In this document: in pieces, positions 7,093 to 16,334 of the stretch
How positions within the stretch are numbered: the first letter of the stretch is position 1
Layout of the letters: each line of letters starts with the position of its first letter
Assembly (NCBI GenBank): GCA_046263155.1
Contig: JBHELF010000056.1
Span: forward strand, 1 to 58,045
Direction: 5' to 3'
Length of the DNA stretch: 58,045 nt
From: DATADF01 sp046263155
GTDB lineage: Bacteria; Actinomycetota; CADDZG01; WHSQ01
Made by a program: the position numbers and the translations under genes
Notes under the pieces: model-generated
The model's input: the letters and a program-made list of their open reading frames with translations, nothing else
Database searches by the model: none
What the model was told of the DNA's origin: nothing

Positions 7093-9027
7093 ATGAATCG
7101 CATCTTTCGTTCCGCGATCTTCTATCTGATCCTCGTGCTCGCGGTTATCTGGGTGTTCAACCTGTATCGCGAGAGCACATCGCGTCCCGAGAAATTGGAG
7201 TCCGTCAACGAATGGATTGACCTGGTCGAGAGCGACCAGATCGCGACCGCCACCTTCAAGACAAAGGACGAACAAGTCGTCGGCGAGTTCCACGATGAAC
7301 GTCGCTACGAGGTCTTCCTGCCTAAGGACACGATCGATGAGTACTCGCAGTTCGCGCTCGATAACGAGGTAACGATCGAGGCCGATCCACAAGCGGGCTC
7401 CATCGTTCTTTCGGTCTTGTTCCAGTTCCTCCCGATCGTGCTCATCCTCGTCTTCTTCTTCTTCCTCATGCAACAGATGCAGGGTGGGGGCAATCGCGTG
7501 ATGTCGTTCGGCAAGTCGCGCCATCGCCTCGTCTCTAAAGACCAGCCGAAGATCACGTTTGCCGATGTCGCCGGATTGGACGAGGCTTGCGAGGAGCTGG
7601 AGGAGATCAAGGAGTATCTCGAGGCGCCTCAGAAGTTCCAGCAGATGGGGGCCCGAATTCCTAAGGGCGTCCTGCTCTACGGGCCCCCGGGGACGGGCAA
7701 GACCCTCCTTGCCCGGGCCGTTGCCGGAGAGGCCGGCGTGCCCTTCTTCTCGATCTCGGGTTCGGATTTCGTCGAGATGTTCGTCGGGGTGGGCGCGGCG
7801 CGCGTCCGAGACCTCTTCGAACAGGCGAAGGCAAATGCCCCGGCCATCGTCTTCATGGATGAGATAGATGCCGTCGGTCGGCACCGCGGCGCCGGCTTGG
7901 GCGGCGGGCACGACGAGCGCGAGCAGACTCTGAACCAGCTCTTGGTCGAGATGGACGGCTTCGACGTGAAATCCGGGGTCATCCTCGTAGCGGCGACCAA
8001 CCGTCCCGACATTCTGGATCCCGCGCTACTGCGACCCGGACGCTTCGATCGCCAGATCGTCGTCGATCGCCCCGATCTCAACGGGCGCGTGGGGATCTTG
8101 AAAGTGCATACGCGAGGAAAACCGCTGGCCAAGGAGATCGATATCGAGGTCCTGGCTCGGCGCACCCCCGGGTTCACCGGCGCGGATCTCGCAAACGTCG
8201 TAAACGAGGCCGCTCTTCTTGCGGCTCGTTTCTCAAAGACGGAGATCGCGATGACAGAGCTCGAGGAGGCCATCGACCGTGTGCTTGCAGGGCCTCAGCG
8301 ACGTAGCCGCGTGATCTCTGAGAAAGAGAAGAAAGTCATCGCCTATCACGAGGCCGGTCATGCCATGGTTTCGCATGCGCTGCCGAATGCGGATCCGGTG
8401 CACAAGGTGTCGATCGTGTCGCGCGGCCGCGCGCTCGGCTACACCCTCACGTTGCCGACCGAAGACCGTTTCCTCGTAACCCGAGGAGAACTGATCGACG
8501 AGCTCGCCATGCTTCTCGGTGGGCGAGTGGCCGAGGAGATCGTTTTCAACGAACCCACGACGGGGGCTCAGGACGATATCCAAAGGTGCACACAGATCGC
8601 ACGCCAGATGGTGACCCAGTTCGGAATGTCGGACCTGGGCCCGGTGGCACTGGGCCACAACGAGGCCCAGCCCTTCCTCGGGCGCGACATCGGCCACATC
8701 CAGGACTATTCGGACTCCGTCGCGGCAAATATCGACAGCGAGGTAAAGCGCCTGGTCGAGGAAGCCCACGACGAAGCCCGTGACATTCTCACCAAGTATC
8801 GAGACAAGCTCGACTTGATGGTCGAACGCCTCCTCGAGAAGGAGTCGCTGGAGAAGGAGGAGGTTGCCGAGATCCTCGCCGAGGTTGCCAAGCAGTCGCC
8901 CTCCAACCCCGTTGAGCGCACCCGTCTGCGGCGGCAGGCTCGTGACGCCGCGGCTTCGGGCTCGAAAACTCCGGCGAAGCGCCGCGTGCCCCGCCGCGCC
9001 CCACGCCCCCGCCTCGGAGAGGCGTAG
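7093..9027 (+). CDS. ftsH: ATP-dependent zinc metalloprotease FtsH
   Basis: Membrane-anchored AAA+ protease that extracts and degrades membrane and short-lived cytosolic proteins as a hexamer. Two membrane helices (about residues 5-22 and 107-127) bracket a small extracytoplasmic domain. The AAA module has Walker A GPPGTGKT (197-204), Walker B IVFMDEIDAVGR and the second region of homology (ATNRPDILDPALLRPGRFDR). The peptidase zinc motif HEAGH is at 419-423. The C-terminus is a basic RRQARDAA...RRVPRRAPRPR tail. The 644-residue length is normal. It is followed after 41 bases by folE. Confidence 0.97.
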   Translation: MNRIFRSAIFYLILVLAVIWVFNLYRESTSRPEKLESVNEWIDLVESDQIATATFKTKDEQVVGEFHDERRYEVFLPKDTIDEYSQFALDNEVTIEADPQAGSIVLSVLFQFLPIVLILVFFFFLMQQMQGGGNRVMSFGKSRHRLVSKDQPKITFADVAGLDEACEELEEIKEYLEAPQKFQQMGARIPKGVLLYGPPGTGKTLLARAVAGEAGVPFFSISGSDFVEMFVGVGAARVRDLFEQAKANAPAIVFMDEIDAVGRHRGAGLGGGHDEREQTLNQLLVEMDGFDVKSGVILVAATNRPDILDPALLRPGRFDRQIVVDRPDLNGRVGILKVHTRGKPLAKEIDIEVLARRTPGFTGADLANVVNEAALLAARFSKTEIAMTELEEAIDRVLAGPQRRSRVISEKEKKVIAYHEAGHAMVSHALPNADPVHKVSIVSRGRALGYTLTLPTEDRFLVTRGELIDELAMLLGGRVAEEIVFNEPTTGAQDDIQRCTQIARQMVTQFGMSDLGPVALGHNEAQPFLGRDIGHIQDYSDSVAANIDSEVKRLVEEAHDEARDILTKYRDKLDLMVERLLEKESLEKEEVAEILAEVAKQSPSNPVERTRLRRQARDAAASGSKTPAKRRVPRRAPRPRLGEA

Positions 9028-9068
9028 CTCCGAGCAGAGCACGCCGTCCGCCCCTTTAAGGTAGAGAA

Positions 9069-9680
9069 ATGAGTGAGCGCCCGGAAAATTTGCGCGACCT
9101 CAGAGCGCGCCGGCGCTTCGACAAGGCGGGCGTCGAGGAAGGGGTTCGCCAAATCCTGACCGCGATCGGTGAGGATCCCGAGCGCCAAGGCCTGGCGCGC
9201 ACTCCCGAGCGAGTCGCAGAAATGTACGCCGAGATCTTCTCGGGGATCGCGCGCGATCCAGTCGACGAGATCGACGTTCTCTTCGACGCCGACCACGACG
9301 AGATGATCATGGTGCGGGACATTCCATTGTTCTCTCTCTGTGAACACCACCTGGTTCCGTTCGCCGGCAAGGGGCACGTCGCCTACATCCCCAACGAGAA
9401 GGGTCAGATCACGGGACTTTCGAAGCTGGTGCGCGTCGTCGACGTGCTTGCCCGGCGGCCGCAGGTGCAGGAGAGGTTGACGACTCAGATAGCGGATGCC
9501 GTCGAGCAGGCGCTCGAGCCGCGCGGCGTTCTTGTAGTCATCGAGGCTGAGCACTTCTGCATGACGATGCGGGGTGTTCGCAAACCCGGAAGCCAGACCG
9601 TGACGTCCGCGGTGCGCGGGATATTTCGCAGCAACGAGGCCACGCGCGCCGAGGCAATGGGTTTGATCGCACGCGGCTAG
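9069..9680 (+). CDS. folE: GTP cyclohydrolase I
   Basis: First enzyme of folate synthesis: converts GTP to 7,8-dihydroneopterin triphosphate. The conserved zinc and catalytic region SLCEHHLVPFAGKGHVAYIP is intact, as are the later ITGLSKLVR and CMTMRGVRKPGS motifs, the last supplying another zinc-ligand Cys. The 203 residues give the usual decameric toroid subunit. It starts a folE-folP-folB-folK run with gaps or overlaps under 25 bases, so one transcript probably encodes the whole pathway segment. Regulation is not visible. Confidence 0.97.
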   Translation: MSERPENLRDLRARRRFDKAGVEEGVRQILTAIGEDPERQGLARTPERVAEMYAEIFSGIARDPVDEIDVLFDADHDEMIMVRDIPLFSLCEHHLVPFAGKGHVAYIPNEKGQITGLSKLVRVVDVLARRPQVQERLTTQIADAVEQALEPRGVLVVIEAEHFCMTMRGVRKPGSQTVTSAVRGIFRSNEATRAEAMGLIARG

Positions 9681-9701
9681 TCCTGTACAGCCGGATCGAC
9701 C

Positions 9702-10541
9702 ATGAAACTCCGCTGCAGAGACCACGTGCTGCCGCTGGATCGCACATTGATCATGGGCGTGCTGAACGTAACGCCCGATTCGTTTTCGGACGGCGGCCTC
9801 TACTTCGAGCCCGCGGCGGCGGTCGAGCGGGGACTAGAGATGGTCGAGGAGGGAGCCGACATCATCGACGTCGGCGGTGAGTCGACTCGACCCGGTGCCG
9901 TAGACGTCCCGGAGGAAGAGGAGCTCCGCCGCGTCATTCCCGTCCTACGGGGACTTGCGGGCGCGGGGGTTCCGCTGTCAATCGACACACGTAAAGCCGA
10001 AGTGGCGCGGAGTGGCCTGGAGGCGGGGGCCGCGATCCTCAACGACACCCTCGGTGAGGAAACGCAACGAGGCACCGACGAAATGGCGGCCGAGTCGGGG
10101 GCCGCCATGGTCGTAATGCACTCGCGGGGATCGCCTGCAACGATGCGTTCCCTGACGGACTACGACGACGTTGTCCTGCATGTCCGCGTGTTTCTGAAGG
10201 AGCGGGGTCAGGAGCTGGAGCGAGTGGGCGTCGCGCCGGAGTCCATTGTTCTTGATCCGGGAATCGGTTTTGCCAAAACGCCCGCACAAAACCTCGAGCT
10301 GCTGCGCCGCCTGGGCGAGCTCGTAGACGTGGGCCGGCCGATCCTCGTAGGAACCTCTCGCAAGTCCTTTATCGGGCAAGTGCTCGACCTTCCCGAGGAT
10401 CAGCGAGTTGAGGGCACGCTTGCGAGTGTTTGTTGGGCAGTGGCGAAAGGTGCTCGTATCGTGCGAGTACACGATGTGAAAGAGACCAAGCGCGCGGTAA
10501 GGCTGACGGAGGCCATCGCCGCCGCCGGTATCCATGAGTGA
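9702..10541 (+). CDS. folP: Dihydropteroate synthase
   Basis: Condenses p-aminobenzoate with 6-hydroxymethyl-dihydropterin pyrophosphate. It is a TIM-barrel enzyme, with the first signature IMGVLNVTPDSFSDGG near the N-terminus and the second, DIIDVGGESTRPGA, at about residues 54-67. Later conserved stretches include ILDPGIGFAKT-like sequence (VLDPGIGFAKTPAQN) and the substrate-binding VGTSRKSFIG. Length 279 is typical. It overlaps folB by 8 bases, which supports translational coupling within the folate operon. Confidence 0.97.
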   Translation: MKLRCRDHVLPLDRTLIMGVLNVTPDSFSDGGLYFEPAAAVERGLEMVEEGADIIDVGGESTRPGAVDVPEEEELRRVIPVLRGLAGAGVPLSIDTRKAEVARSGLEAGAAILNDTLGEETQRGTDEMAAESGAAMVVMHSRGSPATMRSLTDYDDVVLHVRVFLKERGQELERVGVAPESIVLDPGIGFAKTPAQNLELLRRLGELVDVGRPILVGTSRKSFIGQVLDLPEDQRVEGTLASVCWAVAKGARIVRVHDVKETKRAVRLTEAIAAAGIHE

Positions 10542-10908
10542 TTCGGATCGAGTTGTTATCCGCGATCTTCGAGTCACGTCGCGCATAGGGGTCACCGACG
10601 CCGAACGAAGTGAGCCGCGCCCGCTCCTCATCAACCTGGAGGTCACAACCGATCTCGCGCCCGCGGGTCGTACCGATGATCTAAGTGAGACGGTCGACTA
10701 CTCGGCTGTGGCCGGCGCGGTCACGGAGCTGGCATCCGTCGGGGAGTCGAAACTGCTCGAGCACCTGGCCCACAAAATTGCCGACCGAGTGCTGGCCTTT
10801 GCAGGCGCAACCGCTGTGCGCGTGGAAATAACGAAGGAATCGCCGCCTATGGCGGAAGATGTACGAGCAGTGGCTGTCGTGATCGAGCGGTCGGTGGGGG
10901 AGCGGTAG
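10534..10908 (+). CDS. folB: Dihydroneopterin aldolase
   Basis: Splits 7,8-dihydroneopterin to 6-hydroxymethyl-dihydropterin and glycolaldehyde. The 124-residue protein has the FolB features: RIGVTDAERSEPRPLLINLEV at the first strand, the DDLSETVDYSAV motif, LLEHLAHKIAD, and the VRVEITKESPPM strand carrying the catalytic Lys region. The fold forms an octamer of tunnelling-fold subunits. It overlaps folP by 8 bases and its stop overlaps the folK start by 1 base. Confidence 0.95.
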   Translation: MSDSDRVVIRDLRVTSRIGVTDAERSEPRPLLINLEVTTDLAPAGRTDDLSETVDYSAVAGAVTELASVGESKLLEHLAHKIADRVLAFAGATAVRVEITKESPPMAEDVRAVAVVIERSVGER

Positions 10909-11393
10909 TGACTGTTGCATACGTAGGAGTTGGATCGAACGTCGGGGAGCGAAGCGCTTTTTGTCGCGCCGCGGTCCAAGCCCTCGGCGAACTGTCCGGC
11001 GTCGAATTAACTGGAATGTCCAGTCTTTACGAGACCTCCCCGCTCGGCGGGCCGCCTCAGCGATCATTCGTCAACCTCGTCGTCCGTCTCAAGACAGATT
11101 TGGATCCGCGAGGCCTTCTGGAGGCCTGCCGGATCGTGGAACGACGACTGGGTCGCGAGCCGAGCGATATTCGTTGGGGTCCCCGAGTGGTCGACCTGGA
11201 CATCCTCCTCTTCGGCGAGGAGAAGGTGAACGAGCCGGATCTCGAGATTCCTCATCCGCGTATCGCCCAGCGGCGCTTCGTTCTGGTCCCCCTCCTGGAG
11301 ATCGATCCGCAGGCCGCCGACCCCTGGGGCGCCCTCTATGCCGATTACCTCGATGAGGCTGAAGGGAAGGTTGAACTGCTCGAACCGTTCTAG
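10908..11393 (+). CDS. folK: 2-amino-4-hydroxy-6-hydroxymethyldihydropteridine pyrophosphokinase
   Basis: HPPK transfers pyrophosphate from ATP to 6-hydroxymethyl-dihydropterin, making the folP substrate. Conserved parts are the N-terminal VGVGSNVGER, the YETSPLGGPPQRSFVN pterin-binding segment, and the signature RWGPRVVDLDILLFG with the two Mg2+-binding Asp residues (DLD), then IPHPRIAQRRFVLVPL. Length 161 is normal. It starts with GTG overlapping the folB stop by one base. It is the last gene of the folate operon; the next gene begins 86 bases on with an unrelated secreted peptidase. Confidence 0.96.
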   Translation: MTVAYVGVGSNVGERSAFCRAAVQALGELSGVELTGMSSLYETSPLGGPPQRSFVNLVVRLKTDLDPRGLLEACRIVERRLGREPSDIRWGPRVVDLDILLFGEEKVNEPDLEIPHPRIAQRRFVLVPLLEIDPQAADPWGALYADYLDEAEGKVELLEPF

Positions 11394-11479
11394 AGCCACC
11401 TATTTCCTTTACCAGCACCTCTCTCTATTGTTTGCCCTGAAACCTGAGCCCATTTCTGTCGTTGAGATAAGGGAGCCTT

Positions 11480-14149
11480 GTGAGAAAGACCTCTTTATTC
11501 GGCATCGGACTGTTGGTTGTTGGGGTTCTGAGTTCTGTCCCCGCGGCCGCGCGCGGCCCGCAGATGAGGGTCCTGCGCCAGCCCGGCACATCCGTCCCCA
11601 CCTTTGTGACGGGTATCGAAGACATCGCCCGCTTTGGCCCTCCGCAAGATGTAGCCCGGGACTTCCTGGACGCCAGCCCGACGCTGCATGGGATCGATAC
11701 TTCCTCGCTGCGGCTCCTGCAGGTGGAACCGCACGGCTCTTCGACCACGGTCCGCTTTGCTCAAAGCCATCGAGGAGTTCCGGTGTGGGGCGCGCAGTAT
11801 CTCGTCCACCTCACCTCTGCCGGTACGGGCTACCGCGTCTCGTCCACGAACGGGCACGTTTTCTCCGCCCTCGATGTCGACGTAGAACCTGCTGTCGACC
11901 TAGGCGCCGCCCGGCAGCTTGCTTCACTGCGTGTGCGCCCGGTCGTGCCCACCCGGATAGATCCGCACGGCCTCGAGGTATTGCCTTTCGACGGGGGCGT
12001 CCTGATCTACCGCTTCACCGTGTGGGGTTCGCGTTTCGGGGCCCCGGCGAAGCAAGAGCTGTTCATCAATGCCCATACCGGTGCGACGGCGCTGTCCTTT
12101 AGCAACCTCCACACGGATGCTGCCGTGGGCAGCGGCGTGACCTCGCATGGCGAGACGGTGGAGCTGCGAATCTTCGATCGAGGCGCCGTCTTCGAGCTGC
12201 GCGATCAGTCTCGATCGATGTTCAACACGAACGAGGGCGAGATCACAACCCACGATGCGCGGGGATCGGGCCTTCACTTCGGTACCGACGAGAACATAGT
12301 CAAGTCACCGACGCGCGTCTTCGAGGGAGAGGACACCGACAGCGGTGCCGTTGATGCTCACTACAACGCGGGCAAGACCTACGAGTTCTTCGAAGCCCTG
12401 GGTCGCAACTCGATCGACGACCGCGGTGCGGACATCACCTCCACCGTCAACGTGTCGCAAGGCGGTAGGCCGCTGTTCAACGCGTTCTGGGACGGGCAGC
12501 AAATGGTCTACGGCAACCCGGCCCCCAACGACCTCCACCCCCTTTCGGCCGCGCTCGACGTCGTGGCTCATGAGTTGACCCATGGTGTGACTCAGCACAG
12601 TGGCAACCTGGCCTATCTGAACCAATCCGGCGCGATGAACGAGGCGTACTCGGACTACTTTGGCGAGGCCGTTGAAGTGAACGTCTCCTACGCGGGGGAC
12701 ATGAATCGTCCCGATGCGGGAGAGATCGGCGAGGACCTATGTCGCCATCCCAACGTCGACCCCGCGATCTGGCAATGTCCGCTGCGCGACCTGAACGACG
12801 AGCGCGGGGCCGTCGACCACATTTACTACTTGACGGACTTCGACAGCGGCGGTGTGCACTTCAATTCGACCATCTATGCCGGCGCGTTGTGGGACATCCG
12901 GGAGGCCATAGGCGGGGCGGCCGCGGATCGTTACATCTACACAGCTCTGCGCGACTTCACAGATCCTCTGCAGGATTTCTACGGCGGCCGCTTGGCGATC
13001 GTTGAGGCCGCCCGGAGTGTGGGCGCGCCGCAGGAGCACATCGCCGCCATCGAGCAGGCCTTCGACGACAAGGGCATCGTGCAGGGATGGGATACCCCCG
13101 CGGGCGGTATCGATGGAACGATACTGCTGCGCAATGTCGCTCCCATCGGCACTTACTTCTCGCCGCCGCAGGTGTCGGGCGAACGCTTCGTCATCGGCGA
13201 CTACAAGAACAAAGAGGACATCTGCTGCAGGCCGCTGCAGCTCTTTGTGGGCAACATCGACGGCTCCGGCCAGCTCACGAAGGTCGGGGAGGACGCGAAT
13301 CCCAGCACCTTCAACGACGAGCAGCCCGACCTGTCGGGCAAGCGCGTCGTGTGGTCACACTCACGCGTAGAGGATGCGGGCCTCGACTTAGACGTACACA
13401 CGCGCGTTCTCGGGGGCTCGGTCAAGACGGTGGCGAGCGGCCCAACGATCCAGTGGTACCCCTCCGTATCGGGCAATCTCGTAGCCTGGGAGAACCTCGG
13501 CAACTCGGGCACGGACATCTACGCCCGCTACATCGGAAAACCGATCCAGAAGGTCGTGACGCGTCCGGGCGAGCAGTTCCAACCCCAGGTACGAGGGGAC
13601 TGGGTGGCCTGGTGGGACGTCGGAGATCTCTCGAGCCCCAGCTCCATCCCGAAGATCGGAGTCAAGAATCTAAAGACGGGAAAGCGGGTGACGATCAGCC
13701 CGCCGTCGTCGGCAGGCTTCATCGGACCGCCCGGACTGGGCCGAGGGTTTGTCTACTGGTACCAGGACAGCGACAACGACGGTGTGGGGAGCATCATGCG
13801 CGCGCCGTTGGGGTCGACGCAGGCGCAAGTCGTCGTGCCGGAAGACAATCCCAACTTCTCCCCGATCTGGATCGGCATCACCGCGCCCCCTGTCGTATCG
13901 GCGACCAAAAGCTTTATCACGTACTCGGACGAGTTCGGCTACGCGCAAGAGGGCGCAAACCCAGAGATCATTGCGAATGCCGACGTCGGCCGCGATGCGT
14001 GGCTGGTCGTGGCCTCGGGGGGAGTGCCGGTGCTGGTCACGGAGAATCGCGGGGACCAGGCTTATCCCGTGATGGCTTCGGGAGGGGTCGTCCTGTGGCT
14101 CGACTCTTCCCAAGGTCGCACCGACTTGATGCGTCGAAACGTCCAATAG
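11480..14149 (+). CDS. Secreted M4 (thermolysin-like) metallopeptidase with C-terminal beta-propeller-like repeats
   Basis: An 889-residue extracellular protein. A signal peptide (about 1-26, ending PAAARG) is followed by a propeptide with an FTP-like region (about 60-200). The M4 catalytic domain (about 230-540) has HELTH at 364-368 and the third zinc ligand Glu388 in the NEAYSDYFGE motif; the later GGVHFNSTIYAGALWDI stretch carries the catalytic His region. After about residue 545 come repeats of the type QPxVxGxxVxW...DxxxR (for example QWYPSVSGNLVAWENLGN and QFQPQVRGDWVAWWDVGD) that resemble TolB/WD40-like propeller blades and may bind substrate or cell wall. GTG 11480 follows GGGAGCC. 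It is inserted between the folate and pantothenate clusters. Confidence 0.92.
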   Translation: MRKTSLFGIGLLVVGVLSSVPAAARGPQMRVLRQPGTSVPTFVTGIEDIARFGPPQDVARDFLDASPTLHGIDTSSLRLLQVEPHGSSTTVRFAQSHRGVPVWGAQYLVHLTSAGTGYRVSSTNGHVFSALDVDVEPAVDLGAARQLASLRVRPVVPTRIDPHGLEVLPFDGGVLIYRFTVWGSRFGAPAKQELFINAHTGATALSFSNLHTDAAVGSGVTSHGETVELRIFDRGAVFELRDQSRSMFNTNEGEITTHDARGSGLHFGTDENIVKSPTRVFEGEDTDSGAVDAHYNAGKTYEFFEALGRNSIDDRGADITSTVNVSQGGRPLFNAFWDGQQMVYGNPAPNDLHPLSAALDVVAHELTHGVTQHSGNLAYLNQSGAMNEAYSDYFGEAVEVNVSYAGDMNRPDAGEIGEDLCRHPNVDPAIWQCPLRDLNDERGAVDHIYYLTDFDSGGVHFNSTIYAGALWDIREAIGGAAADRYIYTALRDFTDPLQDFYGGRLAIVEAARSVGAPQEHIAAIEQAFDDKGIVQGWDTPAGGIDGTILLRNVAPIGTYFSPPQVSGERFVIGDYKNKEDICCRPLQLFVGNIDGSGQLTKVGEDANPSTFNDEQPDLSGKRVVWSHSRVEDAGLDLDVHTRVLGGSVKTVASGPTIQWYPSVSGNLVAWENLGNSGTDIYARYIGKPIQKVVTRPGEQFQPQVRGDWVAWWDVGDLSSPSSIPKIGVKNLKTGKRVTISPPSSAGFIGPPGLGRGFVYWYQDSDNDGVGSIMRAPLGSTQAQVVVPEDNPNFSPIWIGITAPPVVSATKSFITYSDEFGYAQEGANPEIIANADVGRDAWLVVASGGVPVLVTENRGDQAYPVMASGGVVLWLDSSQGRTDLMRRNVQ

Positions 14150-14218
14150 CCGGGCGGGCAAACCCACGATTTAGACTCTCCAAGACGACCGGTACCCCAG
14201 CGGACTGGAGCGTTTTGG

Positions 14219-15100
14219 ATGGCTGCTATGTCTCTTCCCTCGGCCCCCCTGCGCGTCGCACTCATCGGCGCGGGCACCGTTGGCACCGCCACCGCCCATC
14301 TCCTGTCGCGGCGAGGTCACCGCACCGTAGGCGTGGCCTCGCGCAGCGCGTCCTCGGCCCGGCGCGCCGCCGACCTTCTAGGAAGCTCAGTGTTCACTCT
14401 GGATGATGGGCTTCCGGAGGCCGACCTAGTGCTGCTCGGGACACCCGAAGCCGCCTTGGAGGAGCTTGTATCGACAATGGTTCCGAAGCTCTCGCCCGGC
14501 CGGGTAATCGCTCATTTCGCGGGGGTTGTCGGGATCGATCCGCTGGGGCGGGCGGCAGATGTCGGCGCCCACACCCTGGCGCTGCATCCCGTCCAGGCTT
14601 GTCCCGATGTCCCGACCGCGCTGGCGCGGCTTCCAGGGTCGGCCTGGGGCATCACGTCCGCTCCCGAGATCGCGGAGTGGGCCGACGGGCTCGTGCGTGA
14701 GGACCTCGAGGGCACTCCGGTGCGCGTCTCCGAGGAGGCCCGCCCGCTGTGGCATGCAGCTGCGGCGCTCACGGCGAATGGGCTGACGGCTCTTCTGGCC
14801 GTGGCCGAGGAGATGTTGCTGACCGCCGGCGTCACGGAGACAAACGAGGTCTTGGCTCCCCTGGCATCCGGCGTCGTTGCCAATGCGGTCGAGCGCGGAG
14901 CGGGCGAGTCGCTGACGGGCCCGATCGTGCGCGGCGACACAGCAACTATTGCCGCGCACGTCAGAGCCCTCCGAAACGCCGGGCCTCTGTTGGAGGGCTA
15001 CCTCTACGCCGCGCGGCTGACCCTCAGCGCCGCGCTGCTTGCCGGCCGCCTGGCGCCCGGGACGCAACGGGCGCTGTCCGAGGTTCTCGAGGGCGCATGA
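14219..15100 (+). CDS. Rossmann-fold and DUF2520 domain protein
   Basis: 293 residues. The N-terminal NAD(P)-binding Rossmann domain has the glycine-rich VALIGAGTVGTATAHLLSRR near residue 12. The C-terminal half is helical and matches the DUF2520 layout, with an HPVQ motif (LHPVQACPD, about 122-130) and the ARPLWHAAAALTANGLTALL helix. Such proteins resemble ketopantoate or F420-dependent oxidoreductases and are commonly encoded immediately upstream of panC in actinobacteria, as here (ATGA overlap). A role as the ketopantoate reductase of this pathway is possible but not shown by sequence. ATG 14228 is an alternative start. Confidence 0.85.
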   Translation: MAAMSLPSAPLRVALIGAGTVGTATAHLLSRRGHRTVGVASRSASSARRAADLLGSSVFTLDDGLPEADLVLLGTPEAALEELVSTMVPKLSPGRVIAHFAGVVGIDPLGRAADVGAHTLALHPVQACPDVPTALARLPGSAWGITSAPEIAEWADGLVREDLEGTPVRVSEEARPLWHAAAALTANGLTALLAVAEEMLLTAGVTETNEVLAPLASGVVANAVERGAGESLTGPIVRGDTATIAAHVRALRNAGPLLEGYLYAARLTLSAALLAGRLAPGTQRALSEVLEGA

Positions 15101-15960
15101 AGATCGCCCGGACGGTCGTCGAACTGCGAGGTCTTGTCGCGCGCTCCGGACGCGAGGGCCGGATCGTGGGATTCGTTCCGACGATGGGTGCACTCCACGA
15201 GGGGCATCTCTCCCTGATCCGAGCCGCGCGTTCGGAGAGCGACCTCGTGGTGCTTTCCATCTTCGTGAATCCGCTGCAATTCGGGCCGACCGAGGACCTG
15301 CACGAATACCCTCGCAACGAACCCGGCGATCTCGAGCTGGCCGAGATCGAGAAGGTCGATGTCGTCTTTCTTCCATCCCTTAGCGAGATGTATCCGGCCG
15401 GGGCGGAGACGACCGTGCGAACGGGTCGGCTCGGCGAGGTCGTCGAAGGAGCTGCTCGTCCGGGACACTTCGACGGGGTCGCGACCGTCGTGACGAAACT
15501 CTTCAACCAGGTCGAGCCCGACAAGGCTTACTTCGGCCAAAAGGACGCGCAGCAGGTCGCGGTGGTGAAGCGGCTCGTCGCCGATCTTGGGTTCGGTATC
15601 GACGTAGTCGTCTGTCCAACGGTGCGGGAATCAGACGGCCTCGCGATGAGTAGTCGTAACGCGTACCTCTCGGAGGAAGAGCGCGTCCGGGCGACCGTCT
15701 TGTGGCGCGCGCTCCAGCGCGGCCGGGCTGCCTACCAGAGCGGATTCGACCCCGACGCGGTCGAGCGCGCGATGGCGCAGGTGATCGCATCCGAGGAGGG
15801 TGTAAGCGTCGACTACGCCCGCGTCGTCGATCCCGAAACCTTCGAGTCCCCGAGTCCCGGTGGGCCGGCACTGCTGGTTATCGCCGCCCGCGTGGGAAGC
15901 ACACGCCTCATCGATAACTTGCCGATCAAGCTTGAGCCGTCTGAGCGAAAGGAAGGATGA
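15097..15960 (+). CDS. panC: Pantothenate synthetase
   Basis: Ligates pantoate and beta-alanine with ATP to form pantothenate. I chose ATG 15097, which overlaps the previous stop as ATGA and gives 287 residues, although the frame is open further upstream. The nucleotidyl-transferase HxGH motif is at His34-His37 (HEGHLSLI), preceded by GFVPTMGALHEGH. The VNPLQFGPTEDL, FGQKDAQQ and GLAMSSRNAYLS (KMSKS-like) motifs are all intact. panD overlaps its stop by 4 bases, so beta-alanine supply and condensation are made together. Confidence 0.96.
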   Translation: MKIARTVVELRGLVARSGREGRIVGFVPTMGALHEGHLSLIRAARSESDLVVLSIFVNPLQFGPTEDLHEYPRNEPGDLELAEIEKVDVVFLPSLSEMYPAGAETTVRTGRLGEVVEGAARPGHFDGVATVVTKLFNQVEPDKAYFGQKDAQQVAVVKRLVADLGFGIDVVVCPTVRESDGLAMSSRNAYLSEEERVRATVLWRALQRGRAAYQSGFDPDAVERAMAQVIASEEGVSVDYARVVDPETFESPSPGGPALLVIAARVGSTRLIDNLPIKLEPSERKEG

Positions 15961-16331
15961 TGCGCCGCATCATGATGAAATCGAAGATCCACCGCGCCAC
16001 GGTGACGGGCGCCGAGCTCGGGTACGAGGGAAGCCTCGCCGTGGACCGTGACTTGATGAACGCGGCCGATCTCTATCAGTACGAGAAGATCCAGGTCGTC
16101 GACATAGACAATGGGAACCGCTTTGAGACGTACGTGATAGAGGCTCCGCCGGGATCCGGGGTGATCTCACTGCAAGGAGGCGCGGCCCGCCTGGGGCAAA
16201 TCGGCGACAAGGTAATAATTATTTCCTATGGGAGCTACGAGGAATCGGAGTTGGCGTCGCTGGAACCGATCGTGGTCCACGTCGACGAAGACAATGTGCC
16301 GCGAGTTCGCTTGCCGCAGATGGGGGCCTAA
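15957..16331 (+). CDS. panD: Aspartate 1-decarboxylase proenzyme
   Basis: Pyruvoyl-dependent enzyme that makes beta-alanine for PanC. It is translated as an inactive chain and cleaves itself between Gly25 and Ser26 in the GYEGSLAVD motif, Ser26 becoming the pyruvoyl group. The N-terminus MMRRIMMKSKIHRATVT aligns with the family, with one extra Met, so ATG 15957 or 15960 may be used. Length 124 residues is typical. The C-terminal conserved DKVIIISYG strand is present. It lies between panC (4-base overlap) and coaX. Confidence 0.96.
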   Translation: MMRRIMMKSKIHRATVTGAELGYEGSLAVDRDLMNAADLYQYEKIQVVDIDNGNRFETYVIEAPPGSGVISLQGGAARLGQIGDKVIIISYGSYEESELASLEPIVVHVDEDNVPRVRLPQMGA

Positions 16332-16334
16332 CCG

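Noticed and set aside
14749..15096. A longer panC frame reaching back to 14749.
   Set aside because: The upstream part is Arg/Gly-rich shadow of the DUF2520 gene; PanC homology begins at ATG 15097.
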